A DNA stretch of 64,000 bases from Sedimentibacter sp. MB35-C1 (GCF_030913635.1 NZ_CP133188.1:2294001-2358000); one strand, 5' to 3'. Positions 18,448 to 28,363 are shown, numbered from the stretch's first letter. The notes: generated by a model from the sequence alone, not told the origin. Program-made: numbers and translations.

Positions 18448-20043
18448 ATGATGAAAGCAGAATTTTTTAAAGACTATAAGGTAATAGCGGGACATGGCGG
18501 ATTAGATAACCAAATCCAAGGTGTGACTGTATTGGATGCCCCTGACGGCTTCAAATGGACGATGGGCAAGGAGTTTGTAATAACTTCGGGATATATATTT
18601 TCAAGAGATTTTAATTATCTGAACGAATATATATGTTCGGATGAACTAAGGAAAAATGCTGCATTGGGAATAAAATTTGTCAGATATCTAAAGCGTACTC
18701 CTGAAAATCTAATTGAGGCCTGTAATAAATGCAACGTTCCGCTGATAGATATACCTGATAAAGATCCTTTTATGGGAATATTTAATGCAGTTAATGTAAT
18801 TGTTATGAATAAAAATATTCGGCAGTTCAATATAGGCAGAATAAATCCCAAAAGCTTTACGGATCTTACATACCAGGAAATGAAAATTAAAAAAATATTG
18901 AATAGCCTTGAATATGAGATGGAATTTCCGGCAATGCTTTACGATTTAATTGACGATAAGGCATATTATAGTTCAAACAAGTTTAAAGAGCTGTCAGTTG
19001 GTTTCAGCAAATATGACTTTTGGAATCCATCCTTTAGCCATAGCGTGGAAGTTATGTGCGACAATTTAAAAATGATAAGATACAGATTTTATGACGACAA
19101 GTATGACAAGCCATACAGTTGGATAACTGTTCCCATAAGCGTAAAAAACAAAGTTAGGGCGTACTTTGTTGTCATGGAGGCAACAGAACTTTTAGACTAT
19201 TTCGATCAATTTGCTCTTCGAATAGGCTTTGTGCAAATTCAAGCGATGTTTGAGCAAATACTTGTAGCACAAAGCTCTGGCGATAGAGGGTTTGCATCTG
19301 TAGTTAAGAATATTATTAATAAAAGATATGATAAAAAAGAAATTATTGAAAAAGCCCTTGAATACGATCTTGATGTAGACAGAAAAAGTTGCATGTTTGT
19401 AATTGAACAAAAAAATAAAGGTATTCTTATTTCAGGATACAGCGATATTATCAATAGTGATAAAAGGCAGGTTTTTGGTTTAAATACATGTCAAATGGCA
19501 TTAATGGGAGATAACAGATGCCTTTTTATGTATAATTTTACTGAAAGGGAAAAAACAGATAAAGAATATGAAGCGATGCTCAATAAAGTCTGCAATTTAA
19601 AAAAACGTCTGGAATTAGATATAGAAGGTTCAGAATTTATAATTGGGATTTCCGATGTGTCTGATTATATTTTTAACGCAGGTAGAAATTATGATAGATG
19701 CCTAAAGTCAATATGCATGGGTTCACATATTTATCCCGGCCTAGATATAATAGAATATTCCCGGCTGGGAGTGTTTGCATGGGTAGATATAAAAGAGGAC
19801 GAGATCGATGTAATGAAAAAAGGAATTGAAGTTTTATATACAGACGAAGCAAATAGTGAGCTTTTGGAAACATTAAAGGTTTATCTTGAAAACAAAATGA
19901 ATTTTAGCCTTACAGCTGAGAAATTGTTCGTGCATATTAATACTGTGAGAAAACGAATTGAAAAGATAAGCGACATGATAAGCATAGATCTCAATGATGA
20001 AATGAATCGCATCAAGCTTGAACTTCTTCTTAAAATAATATAA
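18448..20043 (+). CDS. PucR-family transcriptional regulator (start region apparently frameshifted)
   Basis: The 531-residue protein has an N-terminal PucR ligand domain (KVIAGHGGLDNQIQGVTVLD), a long middle sensor region, and a C-terminal PucR helix-turn-helix (NFSLTAEKLFVHINTVRKRI). PucR proteins control purine, allantoin or amino-acid catabolic genes, so it probably controls the preceding M20 operon. Oddity: the near-perfect ribosome site AGGCGGTGAT (18415-18424) fits a TTG start at 18428, which then reads TTG GGA TAA. One extra base in the GGG at 18430-18432 would give the typical start MGITVREMMK. As written, translation must begin at ATG 18448, without a good ribosome site. Confidence 0.9.
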   Translation: MMKAEFFKDYKVIAGHGGLDNQIQGVTVLDAPDGFKWTMGKEFVITSGYIFSRDFNYLNEYICSDELRKNAALGIKFVRYLKRTPENLIEACNKCNVPLIDIPDKDPFMGIFNAVNVIVMNKNIRQFNIGRINPKSFTDLTYQEMKIKKILNSLEYEMEFPAMLYDLIDDKAYYSSNKFKELSVGFSKYDFWNPSFSHSVEVMCDNLKMIRYRFYDDKYDKPYSWITVPISVKNKVRAYFVVMEATELLDYFDQFALRIGFVQIQAMFEQILVAQSSGDRGFASVVKNIINKRYDKKEIIEKALEYDLDVDRKSCMFVIEQKNKGILISGYSDIINSDKRQVFGLNTCQMALMGDNRCLFMYNFTEREKTDKEYEAMLNKVCNLKKRLELDIEGSEFIIGISDVSDYIFNAGRNYDRCLKSICMGSHIYPGLDIIEYSRLGVFAWVDIKEDEIDVMKKGIEVLYTDEANSELLETLKVYLENKMNFSLTAEKLFVHINTVRKRIEKISDMISIDLNDEMNRIKLELLLKII

Positions 20044-20049
20044 TTAACG

Positions 20050-20078
20050 TTGACAAATAACTGAATAACAGATATAAT
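20050..20078 (+). promoter_or_regulatory. recA promoter
   Basis: Consensus TTGACA at 20050-20055, 17-base spacer and TATAAT at 20073-20078. Confidence 0.9.
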
Positions 20079-20082
20079 TAAA

Positions 20083-20096
20083 AGAACAAATGTTCT
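20083..20096 (+). promoter_or_regulatory. LexA operator of recA
   Basis: AGAACAAATGTTCT is a perfect palindrome of the Gram-positive SOS form GAAC-N4-GTTC, placed 5 bases after the -10 box, at the expected transcription start. lexA is also in this window. Confidence 0.92.
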
Positions 20097-20111
20097 AAAA
20101 AGGAGTGTATA

Positions 20112-21164
20112 ATGGAGAAAGATAAGGCGCTTGAGCTTGCTATTGCTCAAATAGAAAAACAATTCGGCAAGGGATCTATAATGAAGCTTGGAGAAAATGC
20201 GAAGCTTAATATAGAATCGATACCGACCGGTGCCCTGCCGCTTGATATTGCTACCGGTATAGGCGGAGTTCCAAAAGGAAGAATAATAGAGATTTTTGGA
20301 CCTGAATCATCAGGAAAGACTACCGTTGCATTACATATAGTTGCAGAAGCACAAAAAAGAGGAGGTATTGCTGCTTTCATAGATGCTGAGCATGCACTTG
20401 ATCCTGCATATGCTAAAAAACTTGGAGTATCAAATGAAGACCTTATTATTTCTCAGCCAGATACAGGCGAACAGGCCTTAGAAATAGCGGAAGCATTGGT
20501 CAGGAGCGGAGCCGTTGATATAGTGGTAATAGATTCTGTTGCCGCACTTGTTCCTAAGGCAGAAATTGATGGAGAGATGGGTGATTCTCATGTAGGACTT
20601 CAGGCCAGACTTATGTCTCAAGCTTTGCGAAAGTTGGCAGGAGCAATTAATAAATCCAATACAGTGGCTATTTTCATCAACCAGCTTCGTGAAAAAGTTG
20701 GTGTTATGTTTGGAAACCCTGAAACTACCACAGGCGGACGAGCTCTTAAGTTCTATGCATCAATGAGGTTTGATGTCAGAAGGATAGAATCCCTTAAAAA
20801 AGGGGACAATGTCTATGGAAATAGAACAAGAGTCAAGGTTGTTAAAAACAAGGTTGCACCTCCGTTTAAACAGGCAGAATTTGATATTATATACGGTAAA
20901 GGAATATCAAAGGAAGGCTGCATACTTGATATGGCAGTTGAGGCCGGTGTTGTTAATAAAGCCGGAGCATGGTATTCATATGAAACCGGTAGAATCGGAC
21001 AGGGAAGAGAAAATTCAAAGGAATATTTGCTTTCAAACCCTGAGCTTATGGCTGAAATTGAAAAGAAAGTAAGAGAAAAATACGATCTTGGAGATGTGAA
21101 GGAAAGCTATGATGATTCAGATAAATCTGCTAAGTCAGCTAAATCGGCGGATTCAGATAAATAA
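20112..21164 (+). CDS. recA: Recombinase RecA
   Basis: RecA forms filaments on single-stranded DNA for strand exchange and triggers LexA self-cleavage. The 350-residue protein has Walker [10 protein letters not shown], Walker [13 protein letters not shown], the DNA-binding loops and the [15 protein letters not shown] segment. The C-terminus ends in a Ser/Lys/Asp-rich tail ([15 protein letters not shown]) typical of the regulatory tail. It has a consensus promoter and a LexA box. In most Firmicutes cinA lies between pgsA and recA; here an unrelated operon is in that place. Confidence 0.99.
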   Translation: MEKDKALELAIAQIEKQFGKGSIMKLGENAKLNIESIPTGALPLDIATGIGGVPKGRIIEIFGPESSGKTTVALHIVAEAQKRGGIAAFIDAEHALDPAYAKKLGVSNEDLIISQPDTGEQALEIAEALVRSGAVDIVVIDSVAALVPKAEIDGEMGDSHVGLQARLMSQALRKLAGAINKSNTVAIFINQLREKVGVMFGNPETTTGGRALKFYASMRFDVRRIESLKKGDNVYGNRTRVKVVKNKVAPPFKQAEFDIIYGKGISKEGCILDMAVEAGVVNKAGAWYSYETGRIGQGRENSKEYLLSNPELMAEIEKKVREKYDLGDVKESYDDSDKSAKSAKSADSDK

Positions 21165-21216
21165 TAAAGAGGCTGTTGCATATAGTTTTTATACGAAGCA
21201 ACAGCCTCTTTATTAT
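21161..21216 (+). terminator. Strong terminator of recA
   Basis: A 19-bp perfect inverted repeat (21161-21179 with 21198-21216; core AGAGGCTGTTGC) encloses an 18-base loop and overlaps the recA stop codon. The AT-rich ends make it potentially bidirectional. Confidence 0.85.
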
Positions 21217-21562
21217 CTATTTTTGATCTATTTCTAATTGCCATCCCAAGAGTGTGTTTATCAACAGCAAGGCTCCTTGTAATACCTCCCTAAAGATTTT
21301 TCAAGGCAAAAAATAAATTTGACAGAAAAATAATTATGTAAATATTAAACGAAATACGCTTGAAGTTTCCGAATATTGAACATATTGTCTTGACATAAAG
21401 CGCAAAAAATTATAAAATATTATATATTCAAGTATTTAGAAATAAATTTGATATTTCAAATATATGATAGAAAATTAGCATTTTTTATATTTAGCATATA
21501 GCGTAATGTAAATAAATGTAGATATTTCGCAGCTTGAAAATTTAATAACGGGAGGTGCTGAA
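21217..21562 (+). other. Intergenic region recA-rny
   Basis: About 345 AT-rich bases after the recA terminator. Apart from the rny promoter and ribosome site I see no gene, no convincing structured RNA and no repeat. The segment 21230-21300 is less AT-rich than the rest but has no open frame with a ribosome site. Confidence 0.5.
21390..21418 (+). promoter_or_regulatory. Predicted promoter of rny
   Basis: TTGACA at 21390-21395, 17-base spacer, TAAAAT at 21413-21418. It leaves an untranslated leader of roughly 135 bases. Confidence 0.65.
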
Positions 21563-23098
21563 TTGTTCAATGAAATAATAGTAGGTATTATCTGCGCATT
21601 AATAGGTATAATAGTGGGAATTATAATTCGTAAAAATATATCTGAGAGCAAAATAGGTAGTGCTGAAGAAGAAGCTAAAAGGATTATTGGTGATGCTGTT
21701 AAAGAAGCCGAAACAAGTAAAAAAGAAATTCTTGTTGAAGCAAAAGATGAAGCTCACAAAATGAGAAATGAATATGAAAGAGAAAACAAGGAAAGAAGAA
21801 ACGAATTACAAAGATCCGAAAAAAGACTAATCAAAAAAGAAGAAATGCTTGACTCAAAGAGTATGCAGGTTGAAAAGAAAGAAGAGATGCTCCAAAGGAA
21901 GCTTAAAGATATTGAGAATAGGCAAAATAAACTGGAAGCAATTCATGACAGGCAAATTCAAGAACTCGAAAGAATTTCTGGGCTTTCAACTGACGAAGCA
22001 AAAAATATGTTGATTGACAACATAAAAAGAGAAGCTGAGCAAGAGGCTTCAATTGCTGTTAAAGAAATTGAGAGAGAAGCAAAGGATACTGCGGAAAGAA
22101 AGGCACGTGAAATTATTACATATGCAATTCAAAAATGTTCTGCAGATCATGTAGCGGAAACAACTGTATCTGTTGTAGACTTGCCTAATGATGAAATGAA
22201 GGGCAGGATTATTGGAAGAGAAGGAAGAAACATCAGAGCTCTTGAACAATTAACAGGTATAGATATTATAATAGATGATACACCGGAAGCAGTAGTTATT
22301 TCCGGATTTGATCCTATTAGAAGAGAAGTTGCAAGATTAGCCCTTGAAAAATTAATTTCAGACGGAAGAATTCATCCGGCAAGAATAGAGGAAATGGTTG
22401 AAAAGGCTAAGAAAGAAGTTGAGCAACAGATTAAAGATGAAGGTGAACAGGCAACACTTGATACCGGTATACATGGACTTCATCCGGAGCTGGTAAGGCT
22501 ATTGGGCAGACTGAAGTTCAGAACAAGCTATGGCCAAAACGTACTGAAGCATTCTATAGAGGTTTCATACCTTGCTGGAATTATGGCGGCAGAGCTGGGT
22601 GCGGATGTTAAAATAGCAAAAAGAGCCGGATTATTGCATGATATAGGAAAAGCAGTAGACCACGAAGTAGAGGGGCCGCATGTAACTATCGGTGAAGATC
22701 TCGCTAGAAAATATAAAGAGAGCAAAGCAATTGTTCATGCAATAGCAGCCCATCACGGTGATATTGAACCTCAGACCGTAGAGGCGGTACTGGTTCAGGC
22801 AGCTGATGCAATATCAGCAGCAAGACCGGGAGCTAGAAGGGAAACACTTGAAACTTATATTAAGAGATTAGAGAAACTAGAAGAAATTTCAAATTCATTT
22901 GAAGGCGTAGAAAAATCTTTTGCTATACAGGCAGGAAGAGAAATACGCATCATTGTTAAACCTGAAGTTACGAGCGATTCAAGTATTATATTGATTGCAA
23001 AGGATATTGTCAAAAAGATAGAAGAAGAAATGGAATATCCGGGACAGATAAAAGTAAATGTAATCAGAGAAACACGAGCAACAGAATATGCAAAGTAA
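21563..23098 (+). CDS. rny: Ribonuclease Y
   Basis: RNase Y is the membrane-anchored endoribonuclease that starts mRNA decay in Firmicutes. The 511-residue protein has an N-terminal membrane segment ([16 protein letters not shown]), a long coiled coil (residues ~25-190), a KH domain ([19 protein letters not shown]) and an HD domain with [13 protein letters not shown] and [10 protein letters not shown], ending in the usual YAK. The start is TTG 21563 after GGGAGGTG; the nearest ATG is out of frame. recA-rny adjacency is conserved. Confidence 0.97.
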   Translation: MFNEIIVGIICALIGIIVGIIIRKNISESKIGSAEEEAKRIIGDAVKEAETSKKEILVEAKDEAHKMRNEYERENKERRNELQRSEKRLIKKEEMLDSKSMQVEKKEEMLQRKLKDIENRQNKLEAIHDRQIQELERISGLSTDEAKNMLIDNIKREAEQEASIAVKEIEREAKDTAERKAREIITYAIQKCSADHVAETTVSVVDLPNDEMKGRIIGREGRNIRALEQLTGIDIIIDDTPEAVVISGFDPIRREVARLALEKLISDGRIHPARIEEMVEKAKKEVEQQIKDEGEQATLDTGIHGLHPELVRLLGRLKFRTSYGQNVLKHSIEVSYLAGIMAAELGADVKIAKRAGLLHDIGKAVDHEVEGPHVTIGEDLARKYKESKAIVHAIAAHHGDIEPQTVEAVLVQAADAISAARPGARRETLETYIKRLEKLEEISNSFEGVEKSFAIQAGREIRIIVKPEVTSDSSIILIAKDIVKKIEEEMEYPGQIKVNVIRETRATEYAK

Positions 23099-23116
23099 TT
23101 AAATAAGAAATATATG

Positions 23117-23148
23117 GAAGTAAACAAATTTATTGTTTACTTCTTTTT
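23117..23148 (+). terminator. Terminator of rny
   Basis: GAAGTAAACAA (23117-23127) pairs perfectly with TTGTTTACTTC (23133-23143), then TTTTT. Confidence 0.88.
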
Positions 23149-23257
23149 AATTTCAAGATAGAATAAAAATAAGAATATACATATAAGAAGAAATAATTGA
23201 CAGATAAATTGCTGTTTAACTTGTCAATGTATTAATAAATTTAGAAAGAGGTATGAA

Positions 23258-24691
23258 ATGTCTAGAGATACTTATGAAAACCCGTTAATATCAAGATACG
23301 CAAGCAAGGAAATGAGCTATATTTTTTCTGATGAAAGCAAATTTTCCACATGGAGAAAACTTTGGGTTGCATTAGCTGAAGCAGAAAAGGAATTAGGATT
23401 AAACATTGATGACGAGCAGATATCTGAAATGAGAGCTAACATTTATAATATAGACTATAAAATGGCTGCACTGAAGGAGAAAGAGTTCAGGCACGATGTT
23501 ATGGCTCACGTTCACACGTTTGGTGCTGCATGCCCTAAAGCAATGCCTATAATTCATCTTGGTGCCACAAGTATGTATGTAGTGGATAATACGGACGCCA
23601 TATTGATGAAACAGGCACTTTTACTAGTAAAAAAGAAACTTGTAAATGCAATAAGCTCATTGTCAGAATTCTGCATGAAGTATAAGGATATGCCTACATT
23701 GGGATATACCCATTATCAGCCGGCTCAGCTTACAACCGTAGGGAAGAGAGCTGCTCTTTGGCTTCAGGACCTTGTGCTTGATTACGAGGAAATAAATCAT
23801 GCGCTTTCATTGGTTAAACTAAGAGGCGTAAAAGGTACAACAGGTACGCAGGCAAGTTTTATGAATTTGTTTGAAAATGATAGCGAAAAAGTGAAAAAGC
23901 TTGAAAAACTGGTAGTTGAAAAAATGGGATTTCATGACTCGTTTAAACTGACAGGCCAGACATATACGAGAAAGGTTGACTACTATGTGCTTTCTGCCTT
24001 AAGCGGCATTGCACAGACATTGCACAAGGCGACGAATGATATAAGAATACTGCAAAGCCAAAAAGAAATTGAAGAACCTTTTGAAAAGAATCAAATTGGA
24101 TCATCTGCAATGGCATACAAGAGAAATCCAATGAGAAGTGAGAGAATTGCATCATTATCGAGATTTATAATGTCAAACGAAGCCAACATGGCAAATACCC
24201 AGGCGACGCAGTGGCTTGAAAGGACACTGGACGATTCTGCAATTAAGAGGCTTGCCATTCCTCAAGGGTTCTTAGCTGCAGATGCTGTACTTGGAATTGC
24301 AATAAATGTATTTACAGGGTTGGTGGTAAACGAAAAGGTTATAGAAAAGCATATAGGTGAAGAGCTTCCGTTTATGGCAACAGAGAATATTATAATGGAA
24401 GCAGTTAAGAGAGGCGGTAACAGACAGGAATTGCATGAAGAGATTAGGGTGTTGTCTATGCAGGCAGCAGAGCAGGTCAAGAAATTCGGGAACAGGAATG
24501 ACTTGATTGAAAGAATGTCTGAAAGCAAAGTAATAAATATGTCAAAAGAAGAAATCCTAGAAACTGTAAATCCTGTAAACTATGTGGGCAGGGCTCCGCA
24601 GCAGGTTGAAGAGTTCTACAATGATACAGTTAAGGATATCCTTGAGGAAAACAAGGAACTTCTTGGTGTTAACGTGGAATTAAGAGTGTAG
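23258..24691 (+). CDS. purB: Adenylosuccinate lyase
   Basis: PurB splits SAICAR and adenylosuccinate, releasing fumarate, in AMP synthesis. The 477-residue protein belongs to the fumarase/aspartase superfamily; the signature loop SSAMAYKRNPMRSERI, the TGTQASFMNLFE segment and the HDVMAHVH motif support the lyase assignment and the eukaryote-like PurB subgroup. The start follows AGAAAGAGG. In the leader, ATTGACA (23196-23202) and TGTCAAT (23222-23228) form an inverted repeat that could be an operator, but I cannot assign a regulator. It is not next to other purine genes. Confidence 0.94.
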   Translation: MSRDTYENPLISRYASKEMSYIFSDESKFSTWRKLWVALAEAEKELGLNIDDEQISEMRANIYNIDYKMAALKEKEFRHDVMAHVHTFGAACPKAMPIIHLGATSMYVVDNTDAILMKQALLLVKKKLVNAISSLSEFCMKYKDMPTLGYTHYQPAQLTTVGKRAALWLQDLVLDYEEINHALSLVKLRGVKGTTGTQASFMNLFENDSEKVKKLEKLVVEKMGFHDSFKLTGQTYTRKVDYYVLSALSGIAQTLHKATNDIRILQSQKEIEEPFEKNQIGSSAMAYKRNPMRSERIASLSRFIMSNEANMANTQATQWLERTLDDSAIKRLAIPQGFLAADAVLGIAINVFTGLVVNEKVIEKHIGEELPFMATENIIMEAVKRGGNRQELHEEIRVLSMQAAEQVKKFGNRNDLIERMSESKVINMSKEEILETVNPVNYVGRAPQQVEEFYNDTVKDILEENKELLGVNVELRV

Positions 24692-24739
24692 CGCACTTGA
24701 ATTTTATATAAATAGCTGCAAGCTAAGTGGGGATTTAAT

Positions 24740-25441
24740 ATGAATATAACAGTGATTTATGGAACTGAGCATAAAGGCAGTACTTATAGCATCGCTCAGC
24801 TATTTTTAAAAAAATTAAGGAACGAAAATTCTGAAATAAGAGAAGTCTTTTTGCCTAGAGATGTCCCTAATTATTGCAGGGGGTGTGCACAATGCTTTGA
24901 AAAAGGAGAAGAGCACTGCCCGGATTATGAGAAAGTTAACAGAATAAAGAAAGATATAGAAAAGGCTGATTTACTGATTTTTACCAGCCCGGTCTATGTA
25001 TATCACACAACGGGACAAATGAAGACGCTTCTTGATCATTTCGGGTATCAGTGGATTGTTCACCGCCCAAATAAATTAATGTTCAATAAGATGGCTCTTA
25101 TAATCTCAACAGCAGCAGGAGGCGGAATGAAGTCAACAATTAAGGATATTGCTGACAGCTTAACATTTTGGGGAGTTGCAAGGATTTTTAAGTACGGAAA
25201 AGGAGTCGCTGCAATAAACTGGAACGGTGTAAGTGACAAGAAAAAGCTTTCTATATACAAGGACGTTGACAGAATATCATCTAAAATTATAGCGACACAG
25301 GGAAATGTTAAGCCCAGTTTCAAAGTTAAGGCAATTTTTAATGTAATGAGGCTGGTTCAAAAAAAAGGAGGCTTCAATAAAGCTGACCATGATTATTGGA
25401 AGGAGCATGGGTGGCTCCATAATAAGAGACCATGGCAGTAG
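24740..25441 (+). CDS. Flavodoxin-fold NAD(P)H-dependent oxidoreductase
   Basis: A 233-residue protein of the NADPH-dependent FMN reductase/flavodoxin-like superfamily. The phosphate-binding loop is YGTEHKGSTYSIAQ; a Cys-rich segment YCRGCAQCFEKGEEHCPD follows at about residue 45, and TSPVYVYHTTGQMKTLLDH is the typical flavin-contact segment. The Cys motif resembles iron-sulfur flavoproteins but with too little evidence for a cluster. The C-terminal 60 residues are basic and not family-typical. Substrate unknown. It lies alone between purB and the gamma-glutamyltransferase-like gene. Confidence 0.82.
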   Translation: MNITVIYGTEHKGSTYSIAQLFLKKLRNENSEIREVFLPRDVPNYCRGCAQCFEKGEEHCPDYEKVNRIKKDIEKADLLIFTSPVYVYHTTGQMKTLLDHFGYQWIVHRPNKLMFNKMALIISTAAGGGMKSTIKDIADSLTFWGVARIFKYGKGVAAINWNGVSDKKKLSIYKDVDRISSKIIATQGNVKPSFKVKAIFNVMRLVQKKGGFNKADHDYWKEHGWLHNKRPWQ

Positions 25442-25512
25442 AGCGAAAATGTAATTGTTATATTTATAAGAACATTAATTAAGAAATATAATGATGAATA
25501 TTGGGAGGAAGA

Positions 25513-27117
25513 ATGAACTTTAATCCGGAAGAATACAAATATCCGTCCAAAAGAAATGTGGTGTACGGCCATAAAGGAATGGTTGCCACATCTCAGCCTT
25601 TGGCGTCGCAGGCAGGTCTTGAAATTTTAAAGGCAGGCGGAAATGCGGTAGATGCGGCTATAGCAACAGCCGCATGTCTAACCGTTGTTGAACCGACGTC
25701 AAACGGTCTGGGAAGTGATGCCTTTGCGTTGGTATGGATAAATAATAAATTACATGGGTTAAATGCCAGCGGATATTCACCATACAGTATTTCCATAGAA
25801 AAACTGAAAGACAGGGGTTACAGCGAAATACCAAAATACGGTGTTATACCTGTTATGGTACCCGGTGCGCCTGCTGCTTGGGCAGAACTATCAAACAAGT
25901 TTGGAAAACTACCACTTTTAGATGTCCTAAAACCGGCAATTGATTACGCAAGAAACGGATTTGCTGTTTCAGTAAATGTTAAAAGCGCATGGGATGCTGC
26001 ATGCCATATATATAGAAGTGAACAAAAAGAGGAGTTTAACGGATGGTTTTCTACGTTTACTAAAAACGGCAGAACACCTAAATTCGGTGAAATATGGAAA
26101 CTCCCACACCATGGAGATACTCTTGAGAAAATAGGAAGAACCTATGCGGAGGATTATTACAAAGGTGATATAGCAGATAAAATTGATTCTTTTTTTAAAA
26201 AATATAAAGGGTATTTAACAAAGGAAGATTTAAGGGGTTATAAACCTGAGTGGGTTGAGCCTATCAGAACTGATTACAGAGGCTATGATGTGTGCGAAAT
26301 ACCTCCAAACGGTCAGGGCCTTGTTGCGCTGATGGCTCTACAAATATTAAATGGATTTAGTTTTACAGAGAAAGATAGCAGTGAGACATACCATAAGCAG
26401 ATTGAGGCAATGAAACTTGCATTTGCAGATGGTCAAAAATATATAACAGACCCGGAACATATGAAGGCTGATGTAAGCAGGCTGTTGTCGGAAGAATATG
26501 CTGAAGCAAGGAGAAATTTAATTACTGATACAGCATTGTTTCCTACAGAGGGAGATCCTAACAGCAGAGGGACAGTATATCTTTGTACTGCTGATTCAGA
26601 AGGAAATATGGTTTCATACATACAAAGCAACTATATGGGGTTCGGATCGGGAATTGTTATTCCTGAAACAGGGATAGCCCTTCATAATAGATTACATAAT
26701 TTTAGTTATGACAACCAACATAATAATTGTCTAATGCCGCATAAAAAAACATATCATACAATAATTCCCGGATTTTTGATGAAGAACGGAAAGGCAGTAG
26801 GTCCGTTCGGAGTTATGGGAGCATTTATGCAACCGCAGGGTCATGTCCAGGTAATCGCAAACCTCATAGATTTTCACATGAATCCACAAGAGGCGCTGGA
26901 TGCACCCAGGTGGCAATGGATAAAAGATAAAAAAATAGAAGTTGAACCAGGGGTTCCGCTGCATATTGTGAAAGATTTGATGCGACGAGGACATGATGTT
27001 AAAATTCAGCCCAATGCATCTTCTTTTGGCAGAGGTCAGATAATTTTGCGTACAGATGAAGGGACGCTCTGCGGTGGAACTGAGCCAAGGACAGACGGAC
27101 AAATTGCAGTTTGGTAA
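25513..27117 (+). CDS. Gamma-glutamyltranspeptidase-family protein (Ntn hydrolase)
   Basis: The 534-residue protein is a GGT-like N-terminal-nucleophile hydrolase. The large-subunit start GMVATSQPLASQAGLEIL and NAVDAAIATAACLTVVEP are typical, and the predicted self-cleavage point precedes Thr in SRGTVYLCTADSEGNMVS, giving a small subunit of about 180 residues. No signal peptide is visible, so it is probably cytosolic, unlike classical GGT; similar proteins in soil bacteria include YwrD-like and cephalosporin-acylase-like members. The start at ATG 25513 follows GGGAGG. Its natural substrate may be a gamma-glutamyl or other amide. Confidence 0.88.
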   Translation: MNFNPEEYKYPSKRNVVYGHKGMVATSQPLASQAGLEILKAGGNAVDAAIATAACLTVVEPTSNGLGSDAFALVWINNKLHGLNASGYSPYSISIEKLKDRGYSEIPKYGVIPVMVPGAPAAWAELSNKFGKLPLLDVLKPAIDYARNGFAVSVNVKSAWDAACHIYRSEQKEEFNGWFSTFTKNGRTPKFGEIWKLPHHGDTLEKIGRTYAEDYYKGDIADKIDSFFKKYKGYLTKEDLRGYKPEWVEPIRTDYRGYDVCEIPPNGQGLVALMALQILNGFSFTEKDSSETYHKQIEAMKLAFADGQKYITDPEHMKADVSRLLSEEYAEARRNLITDTALFPTEGDPNSRGTVYLCTADSEGNMVSYIQSNYMGFGSGIVIPETGIALHNRLHNFSYDNQHNNCLMPHKKTYHTIIPGFLMKNGKAVGPFGVMGAFMQPQGHVQVIANLIDFHMNPQEALDAPRWQWIKDKKIEVEPGVPLHIVKDLMRRGHDVKIQPNASSFGRGQIILRTDEGTLCGGTEPRTDGQIAVW

Positions 27118-27189
27118 GTAATTAATTTTAGCTGTATGATGTAAATTAGTTTTGGTAATAACTAAGTATATATAAATTCGGAGGTTATT

Positions 27190-28059
27190 ATGAAAACTGA
27201 TTTAATGTATACAACGCAGGATATTAAAGGACAGACACAGACGGAACCGGGGAAAGAAAGTGAAATGAATCCCAGACCCATATACGATGATGTGAATTGC
27301 AGAGGATATGGCAGATTAAAAGGAAAGGTTGCAATTATCACCGGAGGGGACAGCGGAATAGGCAGAGCTGTTGCCGTTGCTTATGCAAAAGAAGGGTGCA
27401 ATGTTGCCATAGTATACAATATTGCTGACGACGATGCAAACGAAACAAAGATGGCTGTTGAGAGCTATGGAGGCACGGCATATTTAATCAAAGGAAACTT
27501 GAGAGATTCAAATTTCTGTAATGAAGCAGTAGAGAAAACTATAAGTCAATTCGGAAGCTTGGATATTTTAGTAAACAATGCAGCAATACAGCATCCGCAG
27601 ACTAACTTTGAGGATATAACAGACGAACAGCTGGATGACACCTTCAGAACAAACATATACTCAATGTTTTATCTTACAAGATCAGCCTTAAAGTATTTGA
27701 AAGAAGGAAGCAGCATCATAAATACAAGTTCAGTAGTTGCGTTCAGGGGCAGCAAGGATCTAATTGATTATTCAGCGGCTAAGGGTGCGGTAACATCATT
27801 TACAAGATCTTTATCACAAAATCTAGCAGGCAGGAATATACGAGTTAACCAAGTGGCTCCGGGGCCTATATGGACACCGCTGATACCTTCTACATTTGAT
27901 AAGTCAAAGGTTGGTGTTTTTGGCAAGGACACTCCGATGAAAAGGCCGGGACAGCCGGCGGAGCTGGCTGAAGCATATGTATATCTAGCGACAGACTGCT
28001 CTTCGTATATGACCGGACAGACAATGCACATAAACGGCGGGGACATAGTAAACAGTTAA
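27190..28059 (+). CDS. Short-chain dehydrogenase/reductase (general-stress type)
   Basis: A 289-residue SDR oxidoreductase with the nucleotide-binding motif TGGDSGIGRAVAVAYAKEG, NNAA (VNNAAIQHP), catalytic Ser in NTSSVVAF and YxxxK in DYSAAKGAV. The about 40-residue N-terminal extension with PGKESEMNPRP is found in the B. subtilis GsiB-regulon-like dehydrogenases (YdaD/YhxC group). Coenzyme and substrate are not determined. It follows the GGT-like gene after 72 bases and may share its transcript. Confidence 0.88.
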   Translation: MKTDLMYTTQDIKGQTQTEPGKESEMNPRPIYDDVNCRGYGRLKGKVAIITGGDSGIGRAVAVAYAKEGCNVAIVYNIADDDANETKMAVESYGGTAYLIKGNLRDSNFCNEAVEKTISQFGSLDILVNNAAIQHPQTNFEDITDEQLDDTFRTNIYSMFYLTRSALKYLKEGSSIINTSSVVAFRGSKDLIDYSAAKGAVTSFTRSLSQNLAGRNIRVNQVAPGPIWTPLIPSTFDKSKVGVFGKDTPMKRPGQPAELAEAYVYLATDCSSYMTGQTMHINGGDIVNS

Positions 28060-28363
28060 ATATCAAAGCGCTTCTGATAATAGCGGAAATAAATATAATT
28101 ACTTAGGAAATAGAGGAGATTTGACAAAATGCGCAAATCTTTTCTTTTTTTCTTATAGATGCAGTCATTACTGTATGTAACAATTTTTTTGAAATATGAA
28201 ACAAATTTTATAAATTTTTCGTCTAATAAGTATAAAAAAACGTTAGTATAATTTCATCTGTGGATGTAATAGTTGCGGCTCTTATTTGTTATCATGCTAA
28301 TATACGCGTTAATACCAAATATTGAATTTAAGAAAAAGGATTAATCATATTTAGGAGGGAAAT
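28060..28363 (+). other. Intergenic region SDR to coiled-coil gene
   Basis: About 304 AT-rich bases. It holds a terminator (28117-28152), a possible -10 box TATAAT at 28247-28252 without a clear -35, and the AGGAGG ribosome site of the next gene. I see no further gene. Confidence 0.5.
28117..28152 (+). terminator. Terminator after the SDR gene
   Basis: AGATTTG (28117-28123) pairs with CAAATCT (28134-28140), followed by TTTCTTTTTTTCTT. Confidence 0.7.

Noticed and set aside
15292-20111. Hidden cinA remnant between pgsA and recA
   Set aside because: No cinA-like motif was seen in any frame in this interval; the space is filled by the membrane/M20/PucR operon.
23196-23228. Inverted repeat ATTGACA/TGTCAAT before purB as a purine riboswitch
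   Set aside because: Too short, and none of the conserved purine-riboswitch loop sequence is present; at most an operator.
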